NCBI GenBank assembly: GCA_026984735.1
Contig: JALSRN010000094.1
Span: 1-64,000 of the forward strand
Length of the DNA: 64,000 nucleotides
Origin: Sedimenticola sp.
GTDB taxonomy: Bacteria > Pseudomonadota > Gammaproteobacteria > Chromatiales > Chromatiaceae
Reading direction: 5' to 3'
Shown: positions 42,193 through 51,403 of the stretch, one piece after another
Layout of the letters: the number at the start of each line of letters is the position of its first letter
Numbering within the stretch: the first letter of the stretch is position 1
Notes under the pieces: generated by a model
What the model was told of the DNA's origin: nothing
Databases searched by the model: none
What the model saw: the letters and a program-made list of their open reading frames with translations, nothing else
Position numbers and translations under genes: made by a program

Positions 42193-44043
42193 TTATCGGC
42201 CGGCTCCCGCTCGACCCTCTCCTGCGGAACGGCCGAGGCGATGGAGCGCCGTCCGCCATCCGGCGCAGGCCTCGGGGTGACGGCGGATGGCGGCGACGAT
42301 GCGCTCCACCCAGGGCGACTCCGCACACGGAACCGGCGGAGAGGCGCCGCGGCCGAAATTGTCGTCCATGTTGTCGAGAAAGCGGCGGATCTCCTCCACC
42401 GCCACGCCGGCGCCGGCGTGGCCGTGCCACCACCGATCCGGATCCTCCAGACACCGCCGGATGGCGGCCAGCCGGCCCACCACCTCCCGCCGCCGCTCGC
42501 CGTAGCGTCGCGCCAGCTCTTCGAACACCGCCTCCACCACCTCCCGCACCCGCGGCTCGCCGGGCACCTTCTCGGGATACCCCAGGTCGGTGAGCCGCTC
42601 CACGCTGAACAACATGAGATCGCCGTGAAACTGGCGCTCGATCTCTCCGGCGAGGTCCACCTTTCCGCGGCGCCGTTCCACTCCCGGCCGGAACTCGGAA
42701 GCGCCCCTCTCCTCCAGCGTGCGCTTGTGCATCAAGGGCAGATTGGCCGACAGGAAACCATCTCCCTCCTGGGTGCGCAGCAGTCTTCCCAATACCGGTC
42801 CCGCCATGCGCAAGCCCAGATCCGCGAAAGGGATGAAATGGAGCAACCCTTCGGCGGAGACCGCATAGTTGCCGGTGTAGACGGTACGGGCCGGCTGCAG
42901 GCTCTCCATCACCGGCCGGTGGCGATAACAGGTGAGACGCGTCGGATGCTCCCCATCGAAGAAACGGTCCAGGCGCCTGGCGAACTCCCGCAGCACCTCG
43001 AGCTGATCGTGCGCCCCCCGCAGAGGACAGGGAAAGGAGTGGGGGCGCGACGCCTGGCGAAAACCGAAAAGATCGGCCATGTCGTGGTAGGCGGCGCCCT
43101 CCGCGCCCGGGGAGACGTCGTGAAAGCCGCAAGGATCGTCGGCCGCCCCCTCGCCCACCCGTTGCAGAAAGGCGAGAAGATCTTCGAGCAGATTGCCGGC
43201 CATGACCGCAGGCGCCACCGGCGGATCGCCCACCACCTTGCCGGTGACCACCACCGGCCGGTGGAGGGAAAAGATGCGGTCCAGATGGTGGAAATAGTTC
43301 ACCGCCATCCACCGCCGCGCCCCCGACGCGTCGCAATGGAGCACTTCGAAACTCTCGTCGCTGTCCACGAAAAGAAACAGCGACCGCGGCTCCGCCACCG
43401 CCATCCGGGCCAGATGGAGATAGACCAGATTGCGCATGCGCGAGGCGCCCTTGCGCCCCAGATCGGCGAGAGGGAGCGCGCCGAGGGCCGGCTCCAGCCG
43501 GGGGTCCTCCGGAAGCTCGTCGAGCAGCCGGCGCTGGGCGTGGGGATGGAAATGGATCACTTCCAGCCCTTGTTGGCCGAACCGCGCGGCCAGATCGGCG
43601 TGGCGCCGGATGGACGCGGAATCCCCGCTGTCGTCCGCCACCACCACCCTCACCGCCGGATAGCGACCCTGCCGGACGCCCCCGTATTCGAAAGCGCGAC
43701 ACAAGGCCAGCAGACTTTGTAGGCAGGCTTCCAACTGGCGCGGCCGGTCGGCCACCGGAATCACCACCACGAAACGGTGGCGCCGCTCCTCGCCGGCCAG
43801 GACGATCAGATGCTCATGCTCGCGGTGGAGCGCTTGCAGCCGCTCCAGTTCCTCCTCCGTGGCGCCCTCTTCCCAGAAGAGCGCCTCGGCCAGATCGAGA
43901 AGCTCTCCATAGAGTTCCAGGGTGCCGGCGAGCCGGCACTGAGAAAGGCTGGCCGCCAGCCGCCGGCGCAGGTCGGCCACCCGCGGGTCATCGCCGCGAC
44001 GATCGAAGAAAGCCCTGGCCTGCGCGAAAAAGCTGAAGCCCAT
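42193..44043 (-). CDS. Glycosyltransferase-like protein paired with a ThDP enzyme
   Basis: 616 residues, start MGFSFF at 44043, sharing one base with the stop of the upstream ThDP enzyme gene (TGATG). A central GT-A-like region (about 95-260) begins RFVVVIPVADRPRQLEACLQ, contains VVVADDSGDSASIRR, and has an acidic LFLFVDSDESFE motif that could be the metal-binding DxD. The C-terminal third (about 430-616) is Arg/Glu-rich and helical with no recognised domain. It has no signal peptide or clear membrane helix. A glycosyltransferase of family 2 type is the best guess. The coupling with a ThDP enzyme is unusual. Confidence 0.6.
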   Translation of the reverse strand: MGFSFFAQARAFFDRRGDDPRVADLRRRLAASLSQCRLAGTLELYGELLDLAEALFWEEGATEEELERLQALHREHEHLIVLAGEERRHRFVVVIPVADRPRQLEACLQSLLALCRAFEYGGVRQGRYPAVRVVVADDSGDSASIRRHADLAARFGQQGLEVIHFHPHAQRRLLDELPEDPRLEPALGALPLADLGRKGASRMRNLVYLHLARMAVAEPRSLFLFVDSDESFEVLHCDASGARRWMAVNYFHHLDRIFSLHRPVVVTGKVVGDPPVAPAVMAGNLLEDLLAFLQRVGEGAADDPCGFHDVSPGAEGAAYHDMADLFGFRQASRPHSFPCPLRGAHDQLEVLREFARRLDRFFDGEHPTRLTCYRHRPVMESLQPARTVYTGNYAVSAEGLLHFIPFADLGLRMAGPVLGRLLRTQEGDGFLSANLPLMHKRTLEERGASEFRPGVERRRGKVDLAGEIERQFHGDLMLFSVERLTDLGYPEKVPGEPRVREVVEAVFEELARRYGERRREVVGRLAAIRRCLEDPDRWWHGHAGAGVAVEEIRRFLDNMDDNFGRGASPPVPCAESPWVERIVAAIRRHPEACAGWRTALHRLGRSAGEGRAGAGR

Positions 44044-45689
44044 CAGCGCCGGGTACGGTAGTCGGGAAAAGCGTCCTTGTCGATGACGATCTCGATGAGG
44101 TTGAGGCCCTCTTCCAGATCGAGCTCCTCGAAGAGCGCGTCCACCTCCTCCTCGCGTTCCACCCGGCGGTGTTCCATGCCAAAGGCTTCGGCCAGCAGCC
44201 GGAAATCGGGGTTGACGAAGTCGCAGTCGATGTACCGCCCGCCATATTGCTGGTACTGGTTCTTGCGGATCAATCCCATGGTGCCGTTGTTGAACAGCAC
44301 CACGTTGAGGGGAATGCGATAGTTGCGCGCCGTCATCAGCTCCATGGCGCACATCTGAAAACCGCCGTCGCCGACGATGGCGAAAGCGGGCGCCTCTTGG
44401 ACGAAGCGGGCGCCGATGGCGGCTGGAATGGCGTGGCCGAGGGAAGAGATCCCCGAGTTGGGAAAGTAGCGGTTGCGGGAGGAGACCTGAAAGAGATTCT
44501 GGGCGAAGATGATGTTGTCGTCGAACACCATCAGCGGCCCGGGGAAGCGCTCTTCCAGCCGTTCGAAGAAGCGGGCCACCAGGCCGAAGCCGGAGAGGAA
44601 ATCGCGTCCCGCCTGCCGTTTGCCCTCGCCCGCCGGGCTCGGCGCGGCCTCGGGCTCCGGCCGGTCGCCCAACCGCCGCAGCACGCCCTCCAGCACCTCG
44701 GCGACGTCGCCGGCCAGCGCCACATCGGCGTGGAACGCCTTTTCGAGCTGGCCGGGGTCGCGGTCCACCTGCAACAGGATGCGGCCGTTCAGCAGCGCCT
44801 GATCCCAGGTGTAGCTGGTCCGCTCGTTGAAGCCGGCGCCGAGAAAGAGCAGCAGGTCCGCCCGCTCCAGAATGTGGCGCCGCGCGTGCCCACCCGAGGT
44901 GACCCCGAGGCTGCCCAGCGCCAGCGGCGACTCCTCGTCGATCACCCCCTTGGCCTTGAGGCTGCTGGCCACGGGGGCGTTCAAGCGGCGGCTGAGCCGC
45001 TCCACCAGCTCCTGAGCGCCGGCGCGGATGCAGCCGTAGCCGGCCACGATCACCGGGTGGCGCGCCGCCAGCAGATGCTCGCACAACCTTTCCAGCCGAT
45101 CGCCGTCCAGGGCCCCTTTCGATTGGAGGGAGGGGACGGCGATCTCTTCGAGCCGCTGCTCTTCGATCCGCTCCCTCTGCACGTTGAAGGGAAAGCTGAG
45201 CAGCACCGGTCCGGGATCGCGGGAACGCAGGATGCGCGCCGCCTGCCCCAGCACGTTGGGCAGGTAGTCGGTGCGTTCCACCAGCCGGGCATAGCGGGTG
45301 ATCCCTTGGAAGAGCGCCACTTGGTCGATGGCCCCGCCTTCGCCGGAACTCTCCTGCAACCCTCCCTTTCCGAAGATGTGGGTGGAGGTCTCGCCGGTGA
45401 CGGCGAGCACCGGCAGCCGGTCGGCGTAGGCGTTGGCGATGCCGGTGACCAGATTGGTGGCGCCCGGTCCCGCGGTGGCGATGCAGGCACCGATACGCTC
45501 CGAGGCGCGAGCGTAGCCGCCGGCCATGAAGGCGGCCCCCTGCTCGTGCTTGGCCAGCACCGTATGGATGGAAGCGTGGTGCAGCGCGTCGTACACCGGC
45601 AGGATGTGTGCGCCGGGCATGCCGAAGATGTGCCGGATTCCCAGCCGCTCCATGAAACGGACGACAAACTCGCTGACGGGGATCTCCAT
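44043..45689 (-). CDS. Thiamine-diphosphate-dependent enzyme, acetolactate-synthase-like
   Basis: 548 residues with the three-domain IlvB fold. The catalytic glutamate is in AKHEQGAAFMAGGYAR (about residue 48), the central domain is about 190-320, and the ThDP motif starts GDGGFQMCAMELM and ends NVVLFNN. Similar enzymes include acetolactate synthase, sulfoacetaldehyde acetyltransferase, phosphonopyruvate decarboxylase and benzoylformate decarboxylase. No ilvN-type small subunit is adjacent and its partner is a glycosyltransferase-like gene, so branched-chain synthesis is unlikely. The substrate is unknown. It has its own strong promoter. Confidence 0.82.
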   Translation of the reverse strand: MEIPVSEFVVRFMERLGIRHIFGMPGAHILPVYDALHHASIHTVLAKHEQGAAFMAGGYARASERIGACIATAGPGATNLVTGIANAYADRLPVLAVTGETSTHIFGKGGLQESSGEGGAIDQVALFQGITRYARLVERTDYLPNVLGQAARILRSRDPGPVLLSFPFNVQRERIEEQRLEEIAVPSLQSKGALDGDRLERLCEHLLAARHPVIVAGYGCIRAGAQELVERLSRRLNAPVASSLKAKGVIDEESPLALGSLGVTSGGHARRHILERADLLLFLGAGFNERTSYTWDQALLNGRILLQVDRDPGQLEKAFHADVALAGDVAEVLEGVLRRLGDRPEPEAAPSPAGEGKRQAGRDFLSGFGLVARFFERLEERFPGPLMVFDDNIIFAQNLFQVSSRNRYFPNSGISSLGHAIPAAIGARFVQEAPAFAIVGDGGFQMCAMELMTARNYRIPLNVVLFNNGTMGLIRKNQYQQYGGRYIDCDFVNPDFRLLAEAFGMEHRRVEREEEVDALFEELDLEEGLNLIEIVIDKDAFPDYRTRR

Positions 45690-45723
45690 GGAGGCGGCCG
45701 GCGGGGGAACGGATTGGCAGAGG

Positions 45724-45752
45724 ATTATACCAAGAGAAAGCGATGGCCAATC
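45724..45752 (-). promoter_or_regulatory. Promoter of the ThDP enzyme/glycosyltransferase-like pair
   Basis: On the minus strand a perfect TATAAT (45729-45724) preceded by TGG, with -35 candidates GATTGG at 17 bp or TTGGCC at 15 bp. The start site would be near 45717, 28 nt before the ATG. Confidence 0.5.
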
Positions 45753-45801
45753 GGCCGCCTTCACGGGGGCGGGAGAAACGGCCCTCGGGAGGGCGAAGGG
45801 C

Positions 45802-46707
45802 TCAAACCTTGGAGAAGAGCGGTCGGCGGCGGCGCCAGAACCGCCGGCGCATGGCCGGCCTCCATCGCCAGCGCCGGCCGTCGCACGGCTCCAACACCAG
45901 CTCTTCGCCCGCCTCCATGGCCGCCGCGATCCGCTTCTCGAGCCGCGCCAGAGCCCGCAGCCGGGCGTCGTCGTCGCCCCGGTCGCGCGCCCGTTCCAGC
46001 TGGCGGAAAAGAGCGAGCCGCACTCCCTGCGTCCGGGTCGTGGCCAGCCGTTCCAAGCCACGGGCCAGGCAGTCGCCATCGGCCTCCAGATCGGCGGGCC
46101 TGTGGCCCCGCGGTTCCGGCAAGCGGCCGCCTCCCTCGAACCAGAGGCCGTTCACCGGTGCTTCCAGGGAGTGGAACAGCATCTGGGTCTCGTTGAGCAG
46201 GCCGCGCCAGAATCGGGCCTGCTCCCCGCTGGGCATGGAGTCGTAGAGGTTCTTTCCCCGAGCTTCGCGCAGCGGGACGAAAACCGCCTCCACCGGCCGT
46301 GGGGTGAAAAGAAACCAGTGGCCCGGCGCCGGTATCTTCAGCTCCAGGCCTTCGCCAGCGAAGTGTTCGTTGAACCGCTGCCGACAGGACTCCGCCAGCG
46401 CGGCGGTGATGTCGCCTTCCTCCAGGGGGAAGAGCAGCAGCCGGTCGCGATCGGCGCGGTAGTGGACGGGGTGGACCCGAAGCACCCACCCTGGCGGGGC
46501 CTCGCCGGTGAGGCCCAACCAGCAGATGGGCGCCGCGGCCCGTTGGTCGGCGGGGATTCCAAAGAGGTCGAAAAGGGCTGCTTCCCTGTCGGCCGGCCCC
46601 TCCGTTTGGTCCCCCCGCGCCACGAGCCGTTCCAGCGCCGGCAGGGAAAGCGACGGCGAAGCGTCGGGCCAGGGGTCGAAGAGCGCGGGAACGATGAAAT
46701 GCTGCAT
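45802..46707 (-). CDS. RpfE-like conserved protein (COG4255)
   Basis: 301 residues beginning MQHFIVPALFDPWPD, similar to the RpfE/COG4255 proteins sometimes annotated as phosphoglycerate-mutase-like. Visible conserved stretches are PICWLGLTGEAPPGWVLRVH, PVHYRADRDRLLLFPLEE, PAPGHWFLFTPRP and LREARGKNLYDSMPSG. The function is unknown; the rpf name comes from a Xanthomonas cluster. Lies just downstream of thrC, a neighbourhood I associate with several Gammaproteobacteria. The Arg-rich C-terminus (RRRFWRRRRPLF) is notable. Confidence 0.7.
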   Translation of the reverse strand: MQHFIVPALFDPWPDASPSLSLPALERLVARGDQTEGPADREAALFDLFGIPADQRAAAPICWLGLTGEAPPGWVLRVHPVHYRADRDRLLLFPLEEGDITAALAESCRQRFNEHFAGEGLELKIPAPGHWFLFTPRPVEAVFVPLREARGKNLYDSMPSGEQARFWRGLLNETQMLFHSLEAPVNGLWFEGGGRLPEPRGHRPADLEADGDCLARGLERLATTRTQGVRLALFRQLERARDRGDDDARLRALARLEKRIAAAMEAGEELVLEPCDGRRWRWRPAMRRRFWRRRRPLFSKV

Positions 46708-46742
46708 GGCCCGCCCCGGCGGCCGATCCGGTGGACGCCGGC

Positions 46743-47819
46743 TCAGAGATTCCCCAGGATCGCCTCCTTCACCGCCGCCAGCTCCGCCTCGATGACGATG
46801 GGTTCGCCGCTGCACTGCCGGATGGCGGTGTCGGGATCCTTGAGCCCGTTGCCGGTGAGCGTGCAGACCACCTTGCTCCCTTCGGGGATCTTCCCGGAGC
46901 GGATGTCGCGCATGGCGCCCGCCAGCGAGGTGGCCGAGGCGGGCTCGCAGAAGATCCCCTCCCGTTCCGCCAACAGCTTCTGGGCGGCGAGAATCTCTTC
47001 GTCGGTGCACTCGTCGAACCAGCCACCGGACTCCTTTTGGGCGTTCCAGGCCTTGTCCCACGACTGCGGATGGCCGATGCGGATGGCGGTGGCCACAGTC
47101 TCGGGGTTGTCCACCGGCCCGCCGCGCAGGAAGGGAGCGGAGCCCGCCGCCTGGTACCCCACCATCACCGGCGCCGAGTTGACGATGCCGTGGTCACGGT
47201 ATTCGCTGTAGCCCTTCCAGTAAGCGGTGATGTTGCCCGCGTTGCCCACCGGCAGGCAGTGGTAGTCGGGGGCCGATTCCAGCTCCTCGACGATCTCGAA
47301 GGCGGCGGTCTTCTGCCCTTCGATACGGAAGGGGTTGATGGAGTTGACGATGGTCACCGGCGCCTCTTTGGCCACCTCTTTCACCAGGCGCATGCCGTCG
47401 TCGAAGTTGCCCTTGAGCTGAATGGTGACCGCGCCGTACATCATGGTCTGGGCCAGTTTGCCCATGGCGATCTTGCCCTCAGGAATGAGCACGAAGGCGG
47501 CGATGCCGGCACGCGCGGCGTAGGCCGCCGCCGAGGCGGAGGTGTTTCCCGTGGAGGCGCAGATCACCGCCTGGCTGCCCTCCTCCACCGCCTTGGTCAC
47601 CGCCATGGTCATGCCGCGATCCTTGAAGGAGCCGGTGGGGTTGAGCCCCTCGTATTTCACGTAGATGTCCACCTCGCGACCCAGCTCGCGGGGGATGTTG
47701 TTGAGGCGGATCAGGGGCGTGTTGCCCTCGCCCAGGCTGATGATGCGGGTGTCGTCGGAGACCGGCAGGCGGTCGCGGTATTTGTTGATGAGTCCGGTGT
47801 AACGGGGACGGAATGGCAT
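46743..47819 (-). CDS. thrC: Threonine synthase
   Basis: 358-residue PLP enzyme converting phosphohomoserine to threonine. The PLP lysine lies in [11 protein letters not shown] near residue 65, with the phosphate-binding [17 protein letters not shown] loop and the [16 protein letters not shown] and [10 protein letters not shown] segments. The length matches the short (class II, about 350 residue) threonine synthases. It follows hom across a 140-bp gap. No thrB is seen in the window. Confidence 0.95.
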   Translation of the reverse strand: MPFRPRYTGLINKYRDRLPVSDDTRIISLGEGNTPLIRLNNIPRELGREVDIYVKYEGLNPTGSFKDRGMTMAVTKAVEEGSQAVICASTGNTSASAAAYAARAGIAAFVLIPEGKIAMGKLAQTMMYGAVTIQLKGNFDDGMRLVKEVAKEAPVTIVNSINPFRIEGQKTAAFEIVEELESAPDYHCLPVGNAGNITAYWKGYSEYRDHGIVNSAPVMVGYQAAGSAPFLRGGPVDNPETVATAIRIGHPQSWDKAWNAQKESGGWFDECTDEEILAAQKLLAEREGIFCEPASATSLAGAMRDIRSGKIPEGSKVVCTLTGNGLKDPDTAIRQCSGEPIVIEAELAAVKEAILGNL

Positions 47820-47959
47820 GATGATCGTCTCTGTGTTGCTTCCGATGAAATGGGGCGGGACGCCGCGCCTCCTCCCTAAGGAGGACCGCGCTTTTCCCGA
47901 CGCCCCGATTCTACTTCGCCACGATGGGCAAGGCGCGAGCCACCGTCAACGCCAATGGT

Positions 47960-49270
47960 TCAACCGAGCTGCTCCACCCGGATGCGCGCCACCGGCCCGG
48001 TGACCACCTCCAGCGCCTCCATCGCCTCGATGGCCCGGTTCATGCGCCCCTCCTCCACCGCATGGGTGAGCATCACCAAAGGCACCTGGGCCTCGCCCTC
48101 GGCGGGTTCCTGCTGTTTGATCGCCTCGATGCTGATGCCCGCGTCTCCAAGGATGCCGGTGAGCCGCGCCAACACTCCCGGCTTGTCTTTCACGGTGAGG
48201 CGCAGATAGTAGGCGGTGACCACCTGCTCCATCTCCAACACCGGCAGGTCGGAAAGCTCGTCGGGCTGGAAGGCGAGGTGCGGCACCCGGTTTCCGGGGT
48301 CGGTGGTGAGCGTGCGGGCGACGTCGATGATGTCCGCCACCACCGCCGACGCCGTGGGCAGGGAGCCGGCCCCCGCGCCATAATAGAGGGTGGGCCCCAC
48401 GGCGTCCCCCTGCACCAGCACGGCGTTCATCACGCCGTCCACATTGGCGATGAGCCGCCGCTCGGGAATCAGGGTGGGATGCACCCGCAGCTCGATGCCC
48501 CGGTCGGTCTTGCGCGTCACCCCCAGGTGCTTGATGCGGTAGCCGAACTCCTCGGCGTAGGCCACGTCCTGCGGCTCGATGCGGGAGATTCCTTCGGTGT
48601 AGCACTTGTCGAACTGCAGGGGGATGCCGAAGGCCAGAGAGGCGAGAATGGTGAGCTTGTGCGCGGCGTCGATCCCCTCCACGTCGAAGGTGGGATCCGC
48701 CTCGGCATAGCCCAGCGCCTGCGCCTCCTTGAGCACCTCCTCGAACTGACGCCCCTTGTCGCGCATCTCGGTGAGGATGAAATTGCCGGTGCCGTTGATG
48801 ATGCCGGCGATCCACTGGATGTGGTTGGCCGCCAGCCCTTCGCGCAGCGCCTTGATGATGGGAATGCCACCGGCCACCGCCGCCTCGAAGGCCACGGTGA
48901 CTCCTTGCCGCTGCGCGGCGGAAAAGATCTCGTTGCCGTGCAATGCGATGAGCGCCTTGTTGGCGGTGACCACCTGTTTGCCATTGTCGATGGCCTGCAG
49001 CACCAGCTCGCGGGCCGGCGAGTAGCCGCCGATCAGCTCCACCACGATCTCCACTTCGGGGTCGTTCACCACCTCGAAGGCGTCGTCGGTGAGTCGGACC
49101 TCTTCCAATCCATCCAGGGCCTCGGGGTCGTAATGGCGCGCCGCGGCGTGCACCACGCGGATGTCGCGCCCGGCGCGACGGCTGATCTCGGCGGCGTTGC
49201 GGTGCAACACGTTGAGCGTGCCGCCTCCCACGGTTCCCAGGCCCAGCAATCCTACTTTCACCGGTTCCAA
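47960..49270 (-). CDS. hom: Homoserine dehydrogenase
   Basis: 436 residues. The N-terminal Rossmann motif VGLLGLGTVGGGTLNVL, the catalytic-domain segments NKALIALHG and GGIPIIKALREGLAANHIQW, the GIINGTGNFILTEM loop, and a C-terminal ACT domain (about 350-430) that normally allows feedback inhibition by threonine. It reduces aspartate semialdehyde to homoserine for Thr and Met. The start is a TTG at 49270 with GGAG eight bases upstream; a GTG at 49261 is less well placed. It is the monofunctional type, not fused to aspartokinase. Confidence 0.95.
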   Translation of the reverse strand: MEPVKVGLLGLGTVGGGTLNVLHRNAAEISRRAGRDIRVVHAAARHYDPEALDGLEEVRLTDDAFEVVNDPEVEIVVELIGGYSPARELVLQAIDNGKQVVTANKALIALHGNEIFSAAQRQGVTVAFEAAVAGGIPIIKALREGLAANHIQWIAGIINGTGNFILTEMRDKGRQFEEVLKEAQALGYAEADPTFDVEGIDAAHKLTILASLAFGIPLQFDKCYTEGISRIEPQDVAYAEEFGYRIKHLGVTRKTDRGIELRVHPTLIPERRLIANVDGVMNAVLVQGDAVGPTLYYGAGAGSLPTASAVVADIIDVARTLTTDPGNRVPHLAFQPDELSDLPVLEMEQVVTAYYLRLTVKDKPGVLARLTGILGDAGISIEAIKQQEPAEGEAQVPLVMLTHAVEEGRMNRAIEAMEALEVVTGPVARIRVEQLG

Positions 49271-49319
49271 TTCTTTTTCTCCTGTGTTGCCGTTGAATGC
49301 CCCAAAGCCGAAGCCGAAC

Positions 49320-50504
49320 TCAGAGCAGTCCGTCCCGCCGGAACATTTCGCGGATGCCGCGGATCGCCTGGCGGGTGCGGTGCTCGTTTTCGATGAGCGC
49401 GAAGCGCACATGGGTGTCGCCATATTCTCCGAAGCCGATGCCGGGAGAGACCGCCACCTTGGCCTCCTTCAGCAGCTTCTTGGAAAACTCCAGCGACCCC
49501 ATGCCCCGGTAAGGCTCTGGAATGGGCGCCCAGACGAACATGGTGGCCTTGGGGCGCCCCACCTTCCAGCCCACGTTGTTGAGGCCGTCGCACAAAGTGT
49601 TGCGGCGCGACTGGTACATGTCGCGGATCCGGGCCACGCACTCCTGCGGCCCCTCCAGCGCGGTGATGGCCGCCACCTGGATGGGGGTGAACATGCCGTA
49701 GTCGAGATAGGACTTGATTCTCGCCAACGCCGCCACCAGCGTTTCGTTGCCGCTCATGAAACCGACCCGCCAACCCGGCATGTTGTAACTCTTGGAGAGG
49801 GAGAAGAACTCCACGGCGATGTCCAGCGCCCCCGGCACCTGCAGGATGGAGGGCGCTTCGTAGCCGTCGAAGACGATGTCGGCGTAGGCCAGATCGTGAA
49901 TCACCCAGATGTTGTGCTCCTTGGCGATCTCCACCACCTTCTCGAAGAAATCGAGATTCACGCACTGGGTGGTGGGATTGCCGGGAAAGTTGAGCACCAG
50001 CATCTTGGGACGGGGCCAGGAGTCCTTGATCGCCTCCTCCAGCTTGCCGAAGAAATCCACCCCCTCCACCAGCGGCACATGGCGCACGTCGGCGCCGGCG
50101 ATCACGAATCCCCATGGATGGATGGGATAGGCGGGGTTGGGCACCAGCACCGAATCGCCCGGCCCCAGGCAGGCGAGCGCGAGATGGGCCAGCCCCTCCT
50201 TGGAACCGATGGTGACGATGGACTGGGTCTCCGGATCCAGCTCCACGCCGTAGCGTTCCTCGTACCAGTTGCACATGGCCCGGCGCAGGCGGGGAATTCC
50301 CTTGGAGAGGGAATAGCGGTGGGTATCCTTGCGCTGGGCCGCTTCGCAAAGCTTCTCCACGATGTGCCGGGGCGTGGGCTGGTCGGGATTGCCCATGCCG
50401 AAATCGATGATGTCCTCACCGCGCGCCCGCGCCTTGGCTTTCAGTTCGTTGACGATGGCGAAGACATAGGGCGGCAGCCGCTTGATGCGGCGAAACTCTT
50501 CCAT
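49320..50504 (-). CDS. alaC: PLP-dependent aminotransferase, AlaC-like
   Basis: 394-residue class I/II aminotransferase. Start [20 protein letters not shown], substrate loop [15 protein letters not shown] lysine in [17 protein letters not shown], and the C-terminal arginine in [16 protein letters not shown]. It closely resembles the AlaC (YfdZ) alanine/2-oxoglutarate transaminases that commonly sit upstream of hom in Proteobacteria. The longer frame to 50981 reads through the divergent Mth938-like gene and is rejected. Confidence 0.87.
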   Translation of the reverse strand: MEEFRRIKRLPPYVFAIVNELKAKARARGEDIIDFGMGNPDQPTPRHIVEKLCEAAQRKDTHRYSLSKGIPRLRRAMCNWYEERYGVELDPETQSIVTIGSKEGLAHLALACLGPGDSVLVPNPAYPIHPWGFVIAGADVRHVPLVEGVDFFGKLEEAIKDSWPRPKMLVLNFPGNPTTQCVNLDFFEKVVEIAKEHNIWVIHDLAYADIVFDGYEAPSILQVPGALDIAVEFFSLSKSYNMPGWRVGFMSGNETLVAALARIKSYLDYGMFTPIQVAAITALEGPQECVARIRDMYQSRRNTLCDGLNNVGWKVGRPKATMFVWAPIPEPYRGMGSLEFSKKLLKEAKVAVSPGIGFGEYGDTHVRFALIENEHRTRQAIRGIREMFRRDGLL

Positions 50505-50594
50505 CTCTGTGGCGGGCACGGACGAACCTCGGATAGAGCGCGAATCGGGCAAAACGGGTAAAGTACAGGAGCCCTCTGTAAAATTCAATCCGCC

Positions 50595-50963
50595 ATGAAA
50601 TTCACCGCCGATCTCATCGACAGCCCCTGGCTCGTCCGGGCCTACGAGCCCGGCTGCATCCGCGTGGGGGAGACCGAATGGCGACAGAGCATTCTGCTGA
50701 TCCCCGGCCATCCGGTGCAGCCCTGGCCGGTCACCGATCTCGACGCGATGGAGCCCGGCCTTCTCCAAGGCATCCTCGACCACCGCCCCGACCTGGTGCT
50801 CTTCGGCACCGGCGAGCGGCAGCGCTTTCCCCGACCCGCGCGCCTGGCGCCCCTCGTCGAAGCGGGAATCGGTCACGAAGTGATGGACACCGCCGCCGCC
50901 TGCCGCACCTTCAACATCCTGCTGGGAGAGGAGCGCCCGCTGGTGGCGGCGTTGATTCCCTGA
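50595..50963 (+). CDS. Mth938-like domain protein
   Basis: 122 residues of the Mth938/NDUFAF3-like family, recognised by [33 protein letters not shown] and [28 protein letters not shown]. Eukaryotic NDUFAF3 assists complex I assembly; the bacterial role is not settled. Short, soluble, divergent from the aminotransferase. Its 3' end faces the terminator of the 48-residue gene. Confidence 0.85.
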   Translation: MKFTADLIDSPWLVRAYEPGCIRVGETEWRQSILLIPGHPVQPWPVTDLDAMEPGLLQGILDHRPDLVLFGTGERQRFPRPARLAPLVEAGIGHEVMDTAAACRTFNILLGEERPLVAALIP

Positions 50964-50979
50964 TCCTGGGGGCGCGCAC

Positions 50980-51002
50980 AAAAAAGCCGGCTTCCAGCCG
51001 GC
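50980..51002 (-). terminator. Terminator of the 48-residue gene
   Basis: On the minus strand, stem GCCGGCT/AGCCGGC with loop GGA followed directly by TTTTTT, 26 bp beyond the stop codon. Confidence 0.9.
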
Positions 51003-51027
51003 AATGACGGTACGGTTCTACCGGAAC

Positions 51028-51174
51028 TCAGCCGGGGGAACCACCTCCCCCCGCGCCGCCTCCGGACATGACCGTAATCTCCTCCATTTCCATCCCTTGG
51101 TACAAACTTTTTTTCTTGCGGAAGCCTGACCGGCCTCTTCTGTGATTCTCGAGACACGCAACGAATGCGGTCAT
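51028..51174 (-). CDS. 48-residue peptide of unknown function, FNR-type promoter
   Basis: A 48-codon frame with an ideal ribosome binding site (GAGGAGGAGGAGTG before ATG). The N-terminal half is basic with one Cys and one His (MTAFVACLENHRRGRSGFRK), followed by KKSLYQGMEMEEITVM and a glycine tail (SGGGAGGGGSPG). No signal peptide or membrane helix. It is a complete transcription unit: a promoter at class II FNR spacing 90 bp upstream and an intrinsic terminator 26 bp downstream. The acidic-hydrophobic segment followed by a small-residue tail recalls precursor peptides of modified natural products, but no modifying enzyme is adjacent. A small regulatory or assembly peptide, or an RNA with incidental frame, are alternatives. 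Internal ATG codons could give a 21-residue form. Confidence 0.55.
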   Translation of the reverse strand: MTAFVACLENHRRGRSGFRKKKSLYQGMEMEEITVMSGGGAGGGGSPG

Positions 51175-51263
51175 CACTCCTCCTCCTCTCGCTAAATGGT
51201 CACGCCGCCCCGAAAAACCTCCGTGAAATCGGGTAGGAACGACTTTTTGTGAGGTCGATTTCG

Positions 51264-51304
51264 ATTCTAGTGGGCGATCCCGAAATTTACTTGATCCAGA
51301 TCAA
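51264..51304 (-). promoter_or_regulatory. Class II FNR-type promoter upstream of the 48-residue gene
   Basis: TTGATCCAGATCAA (51291-51304) is a perfect match to the FNR consensus. On the minus strand TAGAAT (51269-51264) gives a -10 with 5 of 6 matches. A start site near 51257 puts the box centre at about -40.5, the activating class II position. Confidence 0.75.
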
Positions 51305-51403
51305 CATTGTTCAGCCCATTCATTGAGAATAGTCATTGACACCTCTACCGCAGCCGACCCACGATCGGCGCGAAGGCAGAGGAAACGACGAAGAAAAGGC
51401 GGC

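Noticed and set aside
47820..47959. TCCTCC-ctaa-GGAGGA hairpin between hom and thrC as an attenuator
   Set aside because: Only a 6-bp stem without a T-run or leader peptide rich in Thr or Ile codons; not enough to claim regulation.
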